A stretch of 64,000 nt of DNA from SCUS01 sp966211675 (lineage in GTDB: Bacteria > Myxococcota_A > Polyangia > Polyangiales > Ga0077539): positions 11,151 to 75,150 of the forward strand of contig CBIHPK010000015.1 of NCBI GenBank assembly GCA_966211675.1, in the 5' to 3' direction. The notes below the pieces were generated by a model, which was not told the DNA's origin, did no database searches, and worked only from the letters and a program-made list of their open reading frames with translations. Each line of letters begins with the position of its first letter. Position 1 is the first letter of the stretch. A program made the translations under genes and the position numbers. Shown piece after piece: positions 1-8,808 of the stretch.

Positions 1-40
1 GTCCCCTCGTGGATCCCGTCCGAGCCCCGCTCGGCGCTCG

Positions 41-55
41 GGTGACGTCGTCACC
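41..55. repeat. Short inverted repeat GGTGAC-N3-GTCACC upstream of the first gene
   Basis: Perfect 6-bp arms separated by 3 bp, about 145 bp before the first start codon, with a further GGTGACG half-copy at 61-67. The arrangement resembles an operator, but no regulator is identified. Bases 1-200 otherwise hold no supported gene. Confidence 0.3.
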
Positions 56-200
56 CTGGAGGTGACGCCTCGACGGAGCGGGCGGTCCCTTCCATCGCCG
101 CCCCGGGAGGTCCCTCCGTGTCGAACCTGCTCCCGCGCCTCCATCGGGCGATCGGCTCCGCCTCGCTCCTCTTCCCTCGTGCGCCCGACCGGGGAGCACG

Positions 201-3200
201 GTGATGGCGGCGCCGCAGAAGGTCGCCATCCTCGGCGGCGGCATCGGGGGCCTGGTCGCGGCCTTCGAGCTCACGCGCGACCCCGACTGGAGGCGACGCC
301 GCGAGGTCACCGTATACCAGCAGGGCTGGCTGCTCGGCGGCAAGGGCGCGAGCGTGCGCAACCTCGACCACCGCGCCCGCATCGAGGAGCACGGTCTGCA
401 CATCTGGATGGGCTTCTACGAGAACGCGTTCCAGGTGATCCGCGAGTGCTACCGCGAGCTGGGACGCCCCCGCGGCGCGCCCCTCGCCACCTGGGAGGAG
501 GCGTTCCAGCGCCACGATTTCCTGGTCGTCCAGGAGCAGGTCGAGGGCCGCTGGACCCCGTGGCGGATGGACTTCCCCCGCAACGACTCGGTGCCCGGCG
601 ACGGCGGGGAATTCCCCGGCGGAGGCGACTACGTCGGGATGATCCTCCGCTGGCTGCTGGGCCTGCTCACGGACTGGAACCAGGCCCACGCGCCGGTCTA
701 CCCCGGCCGCCGAGGACGCCTCGCGGAGATGGCCCGCAGCCTGGAGCTGATCGTGAGCTCGCTCGAGGTCGCGTCGGCGGCGGTGACCGTCTCGCTCGGC
801 GCGGTGGCCGCCCACGGCGCGGGCATCTTGGAGCGCGCTCCCGGCGACGGAGGGCTCACCGACTGGCTCGAGCAATTCCTGCGGCGCGCATGGGAGGCGC
901 TGCAGCCCGACATCGCCTCGGACGTCGACGTGCGCCGGCTCTGGTTCTGGGTCGACTTCGCCGTGGCCGTGGTGCGCGGGCTCGTGCGCGACGGTCTCAC
1001 CTCCCCCCGCGCGGACTTCAGCGCCCTCGACCACTACGACCTGCGCGAGTGGCTCCGCCTGCACGGAGCGCGCGAGTCCACGGTGCACGAGGCCCCCATC
1101 CGAGGGCTCTACGAGCTGGTCTTCGCCGACGGAGAGACCCTCGCCGCGGGCTCGATGCTCAACGCCTCGCTCCGGATGATCCTCGCCTACAAGGGCTCGA
1201 TCTTCTACAAGATGCAGGCGGGCATGGGGGAGACCATCTTCGCCCCGCTCTACGCCGTGCTGCGACGACGCGGCGTCCGCTTCGAGTTCTTCCACCGGGT
1301 GCGCCACCTCGAGCTCGACCAGGCCGCGACCTCCGTCGCGTCGGTGCGCCTGGGCCGTCAGGCCACCGTCGCCTCGGGCGAATACCACCCGCTCGTCGAC
1401 GTCGACGGCCTCCCCTGCTGGCCCCACCGGCCGCGCTACGAGCAGCTCGTCGAGGGCGACGCGCTGCGGGCGAGCGGCGCCGACCTGGTCTCGCACTGGT
1501 GCGCGTGGCCCGACGTCGGCGAGGTCACGCTCCGCGCGGGCGAGCACTTCGACCGGCTGGTGCTGGCGATCCCCGGGTGCGCGCTGAAGGAGGTCGGACG
1601 CGAGCTCGTCGAGGCGCTGCCGGCGTGGCGAGACGCCGTGTACGGGCTGCGCTCGGTGAAGACCCAGGCGATGCAGCTCTGGTTCAGCGGGTCGACCGCG
1701 GAGCTCGGGTGGACGCTGCCGAGCCCGGTGCTCTCCGCCTACGCCGAGCCCTTCGACACCTGGTGCGACATGAGCCACCTCATCCCGCGCGAGCGCTGGC
1801 GCCCGGAGGACGGCGTGCGCAGCGTCGCGTACTTCTGCGGCGCGCTCGGAACGGCCTCGGAGCTGCCCGGCGAGGACGGCCGCTGCCACGCGACGGAGCT
1901 CGCCCGCGTGCGGCGAGGCGCGCTGCGCTGGCTGCGCGAGTCCTGCGGCGCGCTCCTGCCCGGCGCGGCGGACACGGGCGGGCTGCGATGGGAGCGCCTC
2001 GTCGATCCGAGCGGCGGCGTCGGCGAAGCGCGCCTGGACGCGCAGTACCTCCGCGCCAACGTGAACCCCACCGACCGCTACATGCTCTCCGTCGCGGGCA
2101 CCACGAGGCTGCGCCTGCGCGCCGACCGCACCGGGCTCGACAACCTCGTCGTGGCCGGCGACTGGACCCTCAACGGGCTCAACGTGGGCAGCGTCGAGGC
2201 GGCGACCATGTCCGGCCTGCAGGCGGCCCGGGCGCTGGACGGTCGTCCGCGGCGCATCGTCGGCGAGCCCGCCGGGTGGGACCCGCACGCGAGCGCCCCC
2301 AGCCGCGGCGTGCGCTACGTCGAGCGCCCCGGCGACGTCGCGCCCTGCCAGCCCTACGCGCTCAGCGAGGTGGAGATGCACGTCTTCGGGCTCGACGCCG
2401 ACCTCGACGCGCTCAGTCGGCTCTGCGACCGCTGCCTCAATGACCCGAGCGGCGGCGCGGTGCGCTACGTCCCCGCAGTGCCGTGGGTCGCGCTGGTGTG
2501 CGCCGACGCGGGCTCGGCGCGGTCGCGCGACGCGAGGGAGGCGTCGCTCGGGTGGCTGCCGGAGGTCGACGTCGCGGTGTGGGTCCCGGTGCTCGCGGCG
2601 CCGAGGCCGGGGCGTCGCTCGTTGCCCGCGAGGCTGCGTTGGTTCCTTCCCTACGTCTTCGTCGACAGCGACGTGGCGGCCTTCGCGGGACGGGAGATCT
2701 ACGGCTTCCCGAAGTCCGTGGCGCGCGTCGAGCGCCGCTGCGACGCCAGCGGGCTGGTCGACCTCACGCTCGACACCACCCTGCGCCGGGAGCGCGGCAA
2801 GGGCTCTCGCCTCGCCGTCGATCGACTCCTGGAGGTCCGCCGCGTGGAGGAGGCCGAGGAGCGGGGCGCGCGCGACTGGGTCTACGACCGCGTCGGCGAC
2901 CTCACGGAGAGCTTCCTCCAGGGGCGCTTCGGCGACGAGCTCACCCTCGTCTTCCTCAAGCAGCTCCGCGACGCGGCCGACCCTCGCCGCGCCTGCTACC
3001 AGGCCGTGGTGGAGGCCCCGGCGAGGGCCCTCACGGTGCGCTCGGGCCGCCCCCTCGCTGGGCGCTACGAGGTGCGCTGGAGCGACGCCGACAGCCACCC
3101 GATCCGCCGCGAGCTCGGCCTCTCGGGGCAGCGCCAGACGCCCTGGTGCGCGCTGCGCTTCGACCTCGATTTCGTCATGGAGGCGGGCGCCGAGGTCTGG

Positions 3201-3209
3201 CGCGCATGA
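201..3209 (+). CDS. FAD-dependent desaturase/amine-oxidase-like protein fused to an acetoacetate-decarboxylase-like domain
   Basis: Residues 8-17 carry the Rossmann dinucleotide motif VAILGGGIGG, followed by the YQQGWLLGGKG and RIEEHGLHIW blocks seen in phytoene-desaturase and hydroxysqualene-dehydroxylase-like flavoproteins. The flavin part ends near residue 690 with VVAGDWTLNGLNVGSVEAA, the usual C-terminal FAD contact. From about residue 704 there is a second domain of the acetoacetate decarboxylase superfamily; its REIYGFPKSVA block keeps a lysine (about residue 838) where the family has its Schiff-base lysine. The start is GTG 201 or ATG 204, with GGGAG at 192-196. The stop overlaps the next start (ATGA), so the two genes are translationally coupled. 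A flavin reaction on a hydrophobic isoprenoid is inferred; the substrate is unknown. Confidence 0.8.
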   Translation: MMAAPQKVAILGGGIGGLVAAFELTRDPDWRRRREVTVYQQGWLLGGKGASVRNLDHRARIEEHGLHIWMGFYENAFQVIRECYRELGRPRGAPLATWEEAFQRHDFLVVQEQVEGRWTPWRMDFPRNDSVPGDGGEFPGGGDYVGMILRWLLGLLTDWNQAHAPVYPGRRGRLAEMARSLELIVSSLEVASAAVTVSLGAVAAHGAGILERAPGDGGLTDWLEQFLRRAWEALQPDIASDVDVRRLWFWVDFAVAVVRGLVRDGLTSPRADFSALDHYDLREWLRLHGARESTVHEAPIRGLYELVFADGETLAAGSMLNASLRMILAYKGSIFYKMQAGMGETIFAPLYAVLRRRGVRFEFFHRVRHLELDQAATSVASVRLGRQATVASGEYHPLVDVDGLPCWPHRPRYEQLVEGDALRASGADLVSHWCAWPDVGEVTLRAGEHFDRLVLAIPGCALKEVGRELVEALPAWRDAVYGLRSVKTQAMQLWFSGSTAELGWTLPSPVLSAYAEPFDTWCDMSHLIPRERWRPEDGVRSVAYFCGALGTASELPGEDGRCHATELARVRRGALRWLRESCGALLPGAADTGGLRWERLVDPSGGVGEARLDAQYLRANVNPTDRYMLSVAGTTRLRLRADRTGLDNLVVAGDWTLNGLNVGSVEAATMSGLQAARALDGRPRRIVGEPAGWDPHASAPSRGVRYVERPGDVAPCQPYALSEVEMHVFGLDADLDALSRLCDRCLNDPSGGAVRYVPAVPWVALVCADAGSARSRDAREASLGWLPEVDVAVWVPVLAAPRPGRRSLPARLRWFLPYVFVDSDVAAFAGREIYGFPKSVARVERRCDASGLVDLTLDTTLRRERGKGSRLAVDRLLEVRRVEEAEERGARDWVYDRVGDLTESFLQGRFGDELTLVFLKQLRDAADPRRACYQAVVEAPARALTVRSGRPLAGRYEVRWSDADSHPIRRELGLSGQRQTPWCALRFDLDFVMEAGAEVWRA

Positions 3210-3874
3210 GCCCACCCCTCCTGAGCTTCGCGCTCTACTCGCCGCCTCAGCTCGCGGTGATCGCCGCGGGCTGCCTGCTCTGGGTGGCGGTCTATCTCCT
3301 GGTGCTCGTCGCGATCGCGCGGCGTCGCTTCGTGGAGCTTCCGGCGCTGGGAGTCTGCGGCAACCTGGCGTGGGAGTTCCTGTGGGGCGTGCTCCGCGGC
3401 GACGGGCTCGCGAGGGACACGGGGCTGCTCTTCGCGCTGGGCTACAAGACCTGGTTCGCGCTCGACGTGGTGATCTTCGCGGCGCTGCTCCGCTACGGCC
3501 CGAGGTACGTCCGCAGCCCTCGGCTCGCGGCGCGCTTCCGCCCGCTCTGCGTGGTCGGCGTGGTGGCGATGTTCGCGCTCTTCGAGGCCTGGGCCGCGGA
3601 CGGCCTCGACAACACCGCGGGCGTCTGGACCGCCTACGTCGACAACCTCGTCCTGTCGGCGCTCTACGTCTACGCGCTGCTCGACCCGACGGACGCGCCG
3701 CGGCGCTCGACGGCCATCGCGTGGCTCAAGATGCTGGGCACCGGCCTGGTGAGCGTGGGCGTCTGCCTGCGCTACCGGGAGAGCCACCTCTTGCTGGTGA
3801 TGTGCTCCCTCACGCTGCTGCTGGACCTCGCGTACATCGCCATGCTGCGCGCGGCGAAGCGGGCGGCGGGATGA
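3206..3874 (+). CDS. Seven-TM protein resembling Pyr4/PaxB-type membrane terpene cyclases
   Basis: A 222-residue protein with about seven hydrophobic segments (roughly residues 14-37, 46-62, 74-94, 112-132, 145-163, 174-190, 196-214). The segment CGNLAWEFLWG places Glu57 in the second helix and LLLDLAYIAM places Asp207 in the last. This is the size, topology and acidic-pair layout of the fungal Pyr4/PaxB family, in which an early-helix Glu and a last-helix Asp are catalytic. The start overlaps the stop of the FAD-ADC fusion by ATGA, so the pair is probably one functional unit. The family call is by motif memory and not by alignment; an uncharacterised membrane protein is the alternative. Confidence 0.6.
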   Translation: MSPPLLSFALYSPPQLAVIAAGCLLWVAVYLLVLVAIARRRFVELPALGVCGNLAWEFLWGVLRGDGLARDTGLLFALGYKTWFALDVVIFAALLRYGPRYVRSPRLAARFRPLCVVGVVAMFALFEAWAADGLDNTAGVWTAYVDNLVLSALYVYALLDPTDAPRRSTAIAWLKMLGTGLVSVGVCLRYRESHLLLVMCSLTLLLDLAYIAMLRAAKRAAG

Positions 3875-3905
3875 TGCGATCGGGCGGCACGAAGGCCGAC
3901 CGTCT

Positions 3906-4739
3906 TCAGCCCTTCATCAGTCGCTGAAGGTAGGCCTCGGTCCGCTTGCTCCCCTCGCGCTCGTCGAGGGCCGACAGGACCAGGTGGGCCAGGTCGTAGG
4001 ACTGGAGGATGTCATGCGCGAGGATGGCGTAGCTGCGCAGCTTCTCCGAGGAGAGCGACGCGAGACCCATCCAGTCGCGCACGTAGAGCGCATCGGACCA
4101 CAGCACCTGGCGCAGCGGCCGGTTGAGGTCGTTGTTGAAGACCAGGGGCTTGAACGCCCGGCCCGCGAGGCCGTTGAAGGCGTGGAACTGGAAGCCCTGC
4201 GAGCGCAGGAAGCGGTCCACGTCTGCGAACATGGGCTGACCCCGGTAGAGCTCGACGAACTCGACCTCCACCTGCACCAGCAGGGTGTCGGCCAGCACGC
4301 GGCGGCCGTGCTCCAGCACCGCGAGCTCGCTGCCCTGGACGTCCATCTTGATGAAGTCCACGTCGCGGATGTCCGCGATGTCGTCGAGGCGCGTGGTGGT
4401 GACCGGGTGCTGCGCCACCGGCGTCACCACCTCGGCCAGGTTCTGGAACTTCTCCAGCAGTGGGGTGTTGGGCGGATACAGCGAGCCCGTCAGCACCCAG
4501 TTGGTCTCGTGGAAGGTCGCCGGCTGGCCGTCGCCCACGAAGAAGGGGAAGAACCGGTGGGGCTCGCCGTACTGCCGGTTGAGCTTGTCGCACTCGGCGG
4601 CGTTGGGCTCGAAGCCCATCAGCCGGGCGCGGCCCGCGTCCACCAGGCCCTGGTAGGAAGGCCGCTCGCCGAGGGCCGCCCCCACGTCGAGGACGTTGAG
4701 GCGGAAGTCCCCGGGGAAGAATTCCAGCAAGCTCCACAT
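3906..4739 (-). CDS. FkbM family SAM-dependent methyltransferase
   Basis: 277 residues. LNVLDVGAALGE (residues 14-25) is the SAM-binding loop, and DFIKMDVQGSELAVLEHG (about 128-145) is the FkbM family hallmark, where the acidic residue and KMDVxGxE block hold cofactor and substrate. Family members O-methylate sugars and secondary metabolites; the substrate here cannot be told. It lies 77 bp downstream of htpG on the same strand and ends 31 bp from the convergent membrane-cyclase gene. ATG 4739 is used. Confidence 0.8.
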   Translation of the reverse strand: MWSLLEFFPGDFRLNVLDVGAALGERPSYQGLVDAGRARLMGFEPNAAECDKLNRQYGEPHRFFPFFVGDGQPATFHETNWVLTGSLYPPNTPLLEKFQNLAEVVTPVAQHPVTTTRLDDIADIRDVDFIKMDVQGSELAVLEHGRRVLADTLLVQVEVEFVELYRGQPMFADVDRFLRSQGFQFHAFNGLAGRAFKPLVFNNDLNRPLRQVLWSDALYVRDWMGLASLSSEKLRSYAILAHDILQSYDLAHLVLSALDEREGSKRTEAYLQRLMKG

Positions 4740-4816
4740 GAGCCCTGGGTTCTATTCGATCTACGGCGGGGATGCGACGGCGCTTCGACGAGCGACGTCG
4801 CGGCGGGGAGGCGCGA

Positions 4817-6733
4817 TCAGGCCTTGTTGGCGAGGGCGCGCTGCATGAGGTCGGTCATGCGCTGGGCGAAGCGGTGCGGGTCGTCCGGGGTCGAGCCCTC
4901 GGTGAGCAGCGCCTGGTCGTAGAGGAGCTCGATCCACTCGTCGAGCGACTCGTCGCCCGCGGCGGCGCGCGCCTGGATGGCCTCCATCAGCGGGTGCGTC
5001 GGGTTGAGCTCCAGCACCCGCGCGGACGGCGGGACGTCCCGCCCGTTGGCCCGCAGCAGGCGCTCCATGGCGGGGTTCATCGCGCCCGGCGGCACCACGA
5101 GGCAGGCCGGCGAGTCCTTGAGCCGGGACGAGCTGCGCACCTCGCGAACCCGCGAGCCGAGCACCGACTTCACCCGCTCGATGAGCGGCTTGATCGCGCC
5201 CGCGGCGGCCTCCTCGGACTGCTTCGCCTCGGGGCTCGCGTCGAGCTTGAGGTCGGCCATCGCCACGTTGACCAGCTTCTTCCCCTGGAACTCCTTCAGC
5301 CCGTCGGCCGCCAGCGTGTCGATCGGATCGAAGAGGTAGAGCACCTCGTAGCCGCGCTCCCGCAGCGCCTCCAGGTGCGGCGACTTGGCGGCCGCCTGCC
5401 GCGTCTCGCCGATGGAGTAGTAGATCCCCTCCTGCCCCTCCTTCATGCGCCCGACGTACTCCGCGAGGGAGGTGATGCCGTCGCCGTGCGAGCTCTCGAA
5501 GCGCACGAGGTTGCCAAGGCGCTCGCGGTACTCGTAGTCGAGGTGCAGGCCCTCCTTCACCACCTTGCCGAACTGCGACCAGAAGGTCGCGTAGTCCTCG
5601 GGCGAGTCCTTGGCGAGCTCGTCGAGCCGGTCGAGGGTCTTCTTCGCGACCTGCTTCTTGATGGCGCGCACCACCGCGGAGTCCTGCAGGGTCTCGCGCG
5701 ACACGTTGAGCGGCAGGTCGTCGGAGTCGATGAGCCCTCGCACGAAGCGCAGCCAGAGCGGCACCAGCGCGTCGCAGTTGTCCATGATGAAGACGCGCTT
5801 CACGAAGAGCTTCACCCCGCGGCGTCCCTCTCCGGGGGTGTCCATCTCGAAGGGCGGGCGCTTCGGCAGGTAGAGCAGGCCCGTGAACTCCTGCGAGCCC
5901 TCGACCTTGAAGTGCGCCCACGCGATGGGCTCCTCCCAGTCGTTGGTGAGGTGCTTGTAGAAGTCCTTGTACTGCTCGTCGGTGATCTCCGAGCGCGGCC
6001 GCTGCCAGAGCGCCCTCGCCTGGTTGATCGCCTCGAAGGAGGGCTCCTCGGCCTTGGGCTCCTCACCCTCCTTGGGCTCCTCCTTCTCGGCCGCCATCTC
6101 GATCGGGTGGCCGACGAAGTCCGAGTACTTCTGCACCAGGTCGCGCAGCTGCCAGCTCTGGAGGAAGTCCTTCTGGTCCTCCTTGAGGTGGAGGATCACC
6201 GAGGTGCCGCGGGTCTCTCGCGTCGCGGGCTCGAGGTCGAAGCCGTCCTTGGCGTTGGAGGTCCAGCGCCAGGCGTCCTCGTGGCCCGCCGCGCGGGAGA
6301 CCACCGACACCCGATCGGCCACCAGCCACGCGGCGTAGAAGCCGACGCCGAACTGCCCGATGAGCGTCAGGTCGGGCTTTCCGCCTTTGGCCTTCAGCGA
6401 CTCCAGGAACTTCTTCGACCCGGAGCTCGCGATGGTGCCCAGGTGCTCGATGAGCTCGTCGTGGGTCATGCCCACGCCGTTGTCGTCGATGGTCAGCGTG
6501 CCCGCCGCCTCGTCCGGGATCAGCCGGATGCGAAGCGGCTCCTCGCCCATCAGCCCGGTCTCGGTCACCGAGCGGAAGCGCAGCTTGTCGATGGCGTCGG
6601 AGGCGTTGGAGATCAGCTCGCGGAGGAAGACCTCGCGGTGGCTGTAGAGCGAGTGGATCACCAGGTCGAGGACCTGGCTCACCTCGGCCTGGAACGAGTG
6701 GTGTTCGGGGGCGTGCGGTTCAGTGGTTCCCAT
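4817..6733 (-). CDS. htpG: Molecular chaperone HtpG (Hsp90)
   Basis: 638 residues, normal for bacterial Hsp90. The N-terminal GHKL ATPase is intact: ELISNASDAIDKLRF near residue 40 (helix with the Mg-coordinating Asn), DNGVGMT near 98, and GQFGVGFYAAWLV near 127 (ATP lid glycines). A charged, Glu/Pro/Lys-rich linker around residues 208-220 separates the N and middle domains. It is a cytosolic ATP-dependent chaperone and homodimer. It starts at ATG 6733, 49 bp after the end of the upstream coiled-coil gene. I see no heat-shock element in that short gap. Confidence 0.97.
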   Translation of the reverse strand: MGTTEPHAPEHHSFQAEVSQVLDLVIHSLYSHREVFLRELISNASDAIDKLRFRSVTETGLMGEEPLRIRLIPDEAAGTLTIDDNGVGMTHDELIEHLGTIASSGSKKFLESLKAKGGKPDLTLIGQFGVGFYAAWLVADRVSVVSRAAGHEDAWRWTSNAKDGFDLEPATRETRGTSVILHLKEDQKDFLQSWQLRDLVQKYSDFVGHPIEMAAEKEEPKEGEEPKAEEPSFEAINQARALWQRPRSEITDEQYKDFYKHLTNDWEEPIAWAHFKVEGSQEFTGLLYLPKRPPFEMDTPGEGRRGVKLFVKRVFIMDNCDALVPLWLRFVRGLIDSDDLPLNVSRETLQDSAVVRAIKKQVAKKTLDRLDELAKDSPEDYATFWSQFGKVVKEGLHLDYEYRERLGNLVRFESSHGDGITSLAEYVGRMKEGQEGIYYSIGETRQAAAKSPHLEALRERGYEVLYLFDPIDTLAADGLKEFQGKKLVNVAMADLKLDASPEAKQSEEAAAGAIKPLIERVKSVLGSRVREVRSSSRLKDSPACLVVPPGAMNPAMERLLRANGRDVPPSARVLELNPTHPLMEAIQARAAAGDESLDEWIELLYDQALLTEGSTPDDPHRFAQRMTDLMQRALANKA

Positions 6734-6782
6734 GGGGCGAGGCTGATAACCAGCCGCGCGCCGGGGCTCAAGCCCTACAGGC

Positions 6783-8318
6783 TCATTCCATGTACGAAGG
6801 GGCGATGAAGGCGTCGCGGTGGGCCCACAGCTCGTCGGCCACCTCCGCGGGCACCCCCTCGGCCACCGCCGCGATGGCCGCGTCCACGTCCCCGCCCTCG
6901 GCCGTCGGCCGCCCCGCGCGCCGGGCGATGTCGCTCGCCGCCTGCAGCACCATCCGCGCGGTCATCTGCCCGACCATCCCCCCGAGCGACTGCAGCGCCT
7001 CGCCCTGGGCCCGCGCCTCGGCCTCCGACTCCAGGCGCATCACCCGGATCTGCTCCATCGCCGCCGCCAGCTTGCGAGCGTACCGGTCGCGGTACCCGTG
7101 GGCCTCCCGCACCGCCCGCTCCGCCGCCTCGATGCGCTCCATCGTGTCCGTCGCGTAGGTGCCGAGCGCCTCCCGGGTCGCCTCCAGCTCCCGCTCCAGG
7201 TCCGTCGCCATGGCCTGCGCCGCCGCGACCTCCTCGGCCGCCTTCGACTGCGCCGCCGCGACCTCCTCGGCCGCCTTTGACTGCGCCGCCGCGACCTCCT
7301 CGGCCGCCTTCGACTGCGCCGCCGAGGCCTCGTCCGAGGCCGCCCTCAGCGCCTCCGAGTACTCCTGGTGGATCGCGGCCACCGCGTCCAGGTGCTCCGC
7401 CCGCAGCGACTCGGCGGACAGCTCTCGCGCGTCCTCCATCGCCCGCTTCGTGGCCACCGTCGCCTCCTCGGCGGCGATGCGCGCGGCCCGCTCGGCGGCG
7501 AGCTCCTCGGCCTGCTCGTCCTCCATCGCGCGGAGGGCCATCGCGTGCGCCGCCCTCGCGGCCTCGAAGCGCGCCACCAGCGCGTCCTGCGCCGCCTCGG
7601 ACTCCTCGCGGGATCGGGCGACCGCCGCGGACAGCTCGGCCCGCACCGCGGCGAGCTCCCGGGCGTGCGCGTCGAGCAGCCGCTGCCGCTCGGCGTTGGC
7701 GACGTGCAGCGCCGCGCGCAGCCCCGCCGCGTCGTTGGCGAGCTCGCCCAGCTGACGCCGCAGCTCGTCGCGCTCGCGAGTGCGCTCGTCGGCGTAGCGC
7801 TGCCACTCGTGCACGGTGCCGTCGGCCTGCATCAGCGCGCTGGCCGCCTGCTCGCGCTCCTGGCGCACCGCCTCGAGGGCGCGGCTCAGCGTCGCCCGCT
7901 CGGCCTCGATGGACTGGAACACCCCGTCGCGAGACCGCAGCCGCTCCTCCAGCTCGGTGCGCTCGCGCTTCAGCCGCTCGACCACCTCGCGGGCCTCCTG
8001 GATGGCGCGGTCGCGGCCGACGTGGTGGGTCTTGAGCGAGAGGATCTCGTTGTCCTTGCGGGCCAGGGCCTCGCGCAGGAGCGCCAGCCGCCGCCCGGCG
8101 CCGTCGCCGTTGCGCGTGGCCTCGTCGAGCTCGCGCTGCGCCCGCTGCAGCGTCTCCACCTCGCGGCGGAGCTGGGCGTTCTCGGTCACGAGCTGGTCGC
8201 GGTGCCTCGCGAGCTGCTGGGCCGCCGCGTGCGTCGCCCGGAACTCCTGCTCCGGCACGAAGGAGGGCAGCTCGTTGTGCGTGTCGACCGGGCCCGGGTT
8301 TTCGTAGTTCAGCGCCAT
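6783..8318 (-). CDS. Long alanine/glutamate-rich coiled-coil protein
   Basis: Not a recognised family. With ATG 8318 the product is 511 residues, starting MALNYENPGP. An upstream start at 8444 is possible, but it would overlap the divergent gene at 8431. After a short Pro-rich head, residues 25 to about 440 are almost continuous heptad-like coiled coil (Ala, Glu, Arg, Gln; few Pro or Gly), including three 11-residue repeats AAEEVAAAQSK near 335-370. The tail is a shorter helical segment rich in Ala and Asp. A scaffold, filament or polar-organiser role is plausible but not shown by sequence. Its head shares the YxNPGP motif with the divergently transcribed neighbour. Confidence 0.75.
   Translation of the reverse strand: MALNYENPGPVDTHNELPSFVPEQEFRATHAAAQQLARHRDQLVTENAQLRREVETLQRAQRELDEATRNGDGAGRRLALLREALARKDNEILSLKTHHVGRDRAIQEAREVVERLKRERTELEERLRSRDGVFQSIEAERATLSRALEAVRQEREQAASALMQADGTVHEWQRYADERTRERDELRRQLGELANDAAGLRAALHVANAERQRLLDAHARELAAVRAELSAAVARSREESEAAQDALVARFEAARAAHAMALRAMEDEQAEELAAERAARIAAEEATVATKRAMEDARELSAESLRAEHLDAVAAIHQEYSEALRAASDEASAAQSKAAEEVAAAQSKAAEEVAAAQSKAAEEVAAAQAMATDLERELEATREALGTYATDTMERIEAAERAVREAHGYRDRYARKLAAAMEQIRVMRLESEAEARAQGEALQSLGGMVGQMTARMVLQAASDIARRAGRPTAEGGDVDAAIAAVAEGVPAEVADELWAHRDAFIAPSYME
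7219..7323 (-). repeat. 33-bp tandem repeat (three copies plus a partial) inside the coiled-coil gene
   Basis: Units at 7219-7251, 7252-7284 and 7285-7317 are almost identical (one visible base change, TTT for TTC). They encode an 11-residue heptad-type unit, AAEEVAAAQSK. Near-identity at the DNA level points to recent slippage or duplication; copy number may vary between strains. Confidence 0.85.
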
Positions 8319-8430
8319 GAAGCTCTCAACCTCCACGACGGCCCTTGGCCTACATGGTGGGAGCCGGTCCAGTTTTCGACCGAGATCGCTTTGACGCCTC
8401 CCTCGGAGAGCGTCCACGCTCGGGGCCGCC

Positions 8431-8787
8431 ATGACGTACTCCAACCCTGGTCCGAACGTCCCCTACGGCGCGCCCCCCAACTACGACCCGCGGATGGCCC
8501 GCGCGGCGCAGCTCGCCGAGAGCGCCCGCAACTGGCTCATCATCTGCGGCATCGGCTGGTTCGTGGGCTTCATGTGGATCACCGGGCCCCTCGCCTGGTA
8601 CCAGGCCACGCAGTTCGCGCGCGACTTCCAGACCATGGGCCTCGCGCCGCCCAGCGAGGTCACCAACCTCCGCCTGCTGGGCATCATCACCACCGCCTTC
8701 GTCGTGGTGGGCTTCTTCGTCCTGCTGGCGGTCCTCGCGGCGATGTTCATCGGCTTCGCCTCGTACGGCGGCTTCAACCCCCGCTGA
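8431..8787 (+). CDS. Small two-TM membrane protein
   Basis: 118 residues, no recognised family. The N-terminus MTYSNPGPNVPYGAPPNYD is Pro-rich and cytosolic-looking. Two hydrophobic segments follow, about residues 35-55 (WLIICGIGWFVGFMWITGP) and 87-112 (LLGIITTAFVVVGFFVLLAV). It begins with ATG 8431 and is divergent from the coiled-coil gene across a 112-bp gap. The gene ends 21 bp before the convergent VIT/VWA gene. The shared YxNPGP head suggests a functional link with the coiled-coil protein, which is inference only. Confidence 0.75.
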   Translation: MTYSNPGPNVPYGAPPNYDPRMARAAQLAESARNWLIICGIGWFVGFMWITGPLAWYQATQFARDFQTMGLAPPSEVTNLRLLGIITTAFVVVGFFVLLAVLAAMFIGFASYGGFNPR

Positions 8788-8808
8788 GGCCCGCCTTCCC
8801 CCTCCGCC

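Noticed and set aside
51..3215. Long minus-strand frame opposite the FAD-ADC fusion
   Set aside because: A GC-driven antisense shadow with Arg/Ala/Glu-biased composition and no recognisable motif, while the plus strand has clear family motifs.
7080..7095. TAC-N8-GTA at 7081 as another dispersed motif copy
   Set aside because: The flanks are G and C, not A/T, and it is explained by two Tyr codons in a YRDRY peptide.
7219..7323. CRISPR-like array
   Set aside because: Repeats are contiguous without spacers and in frame with a coiled-coil gene.
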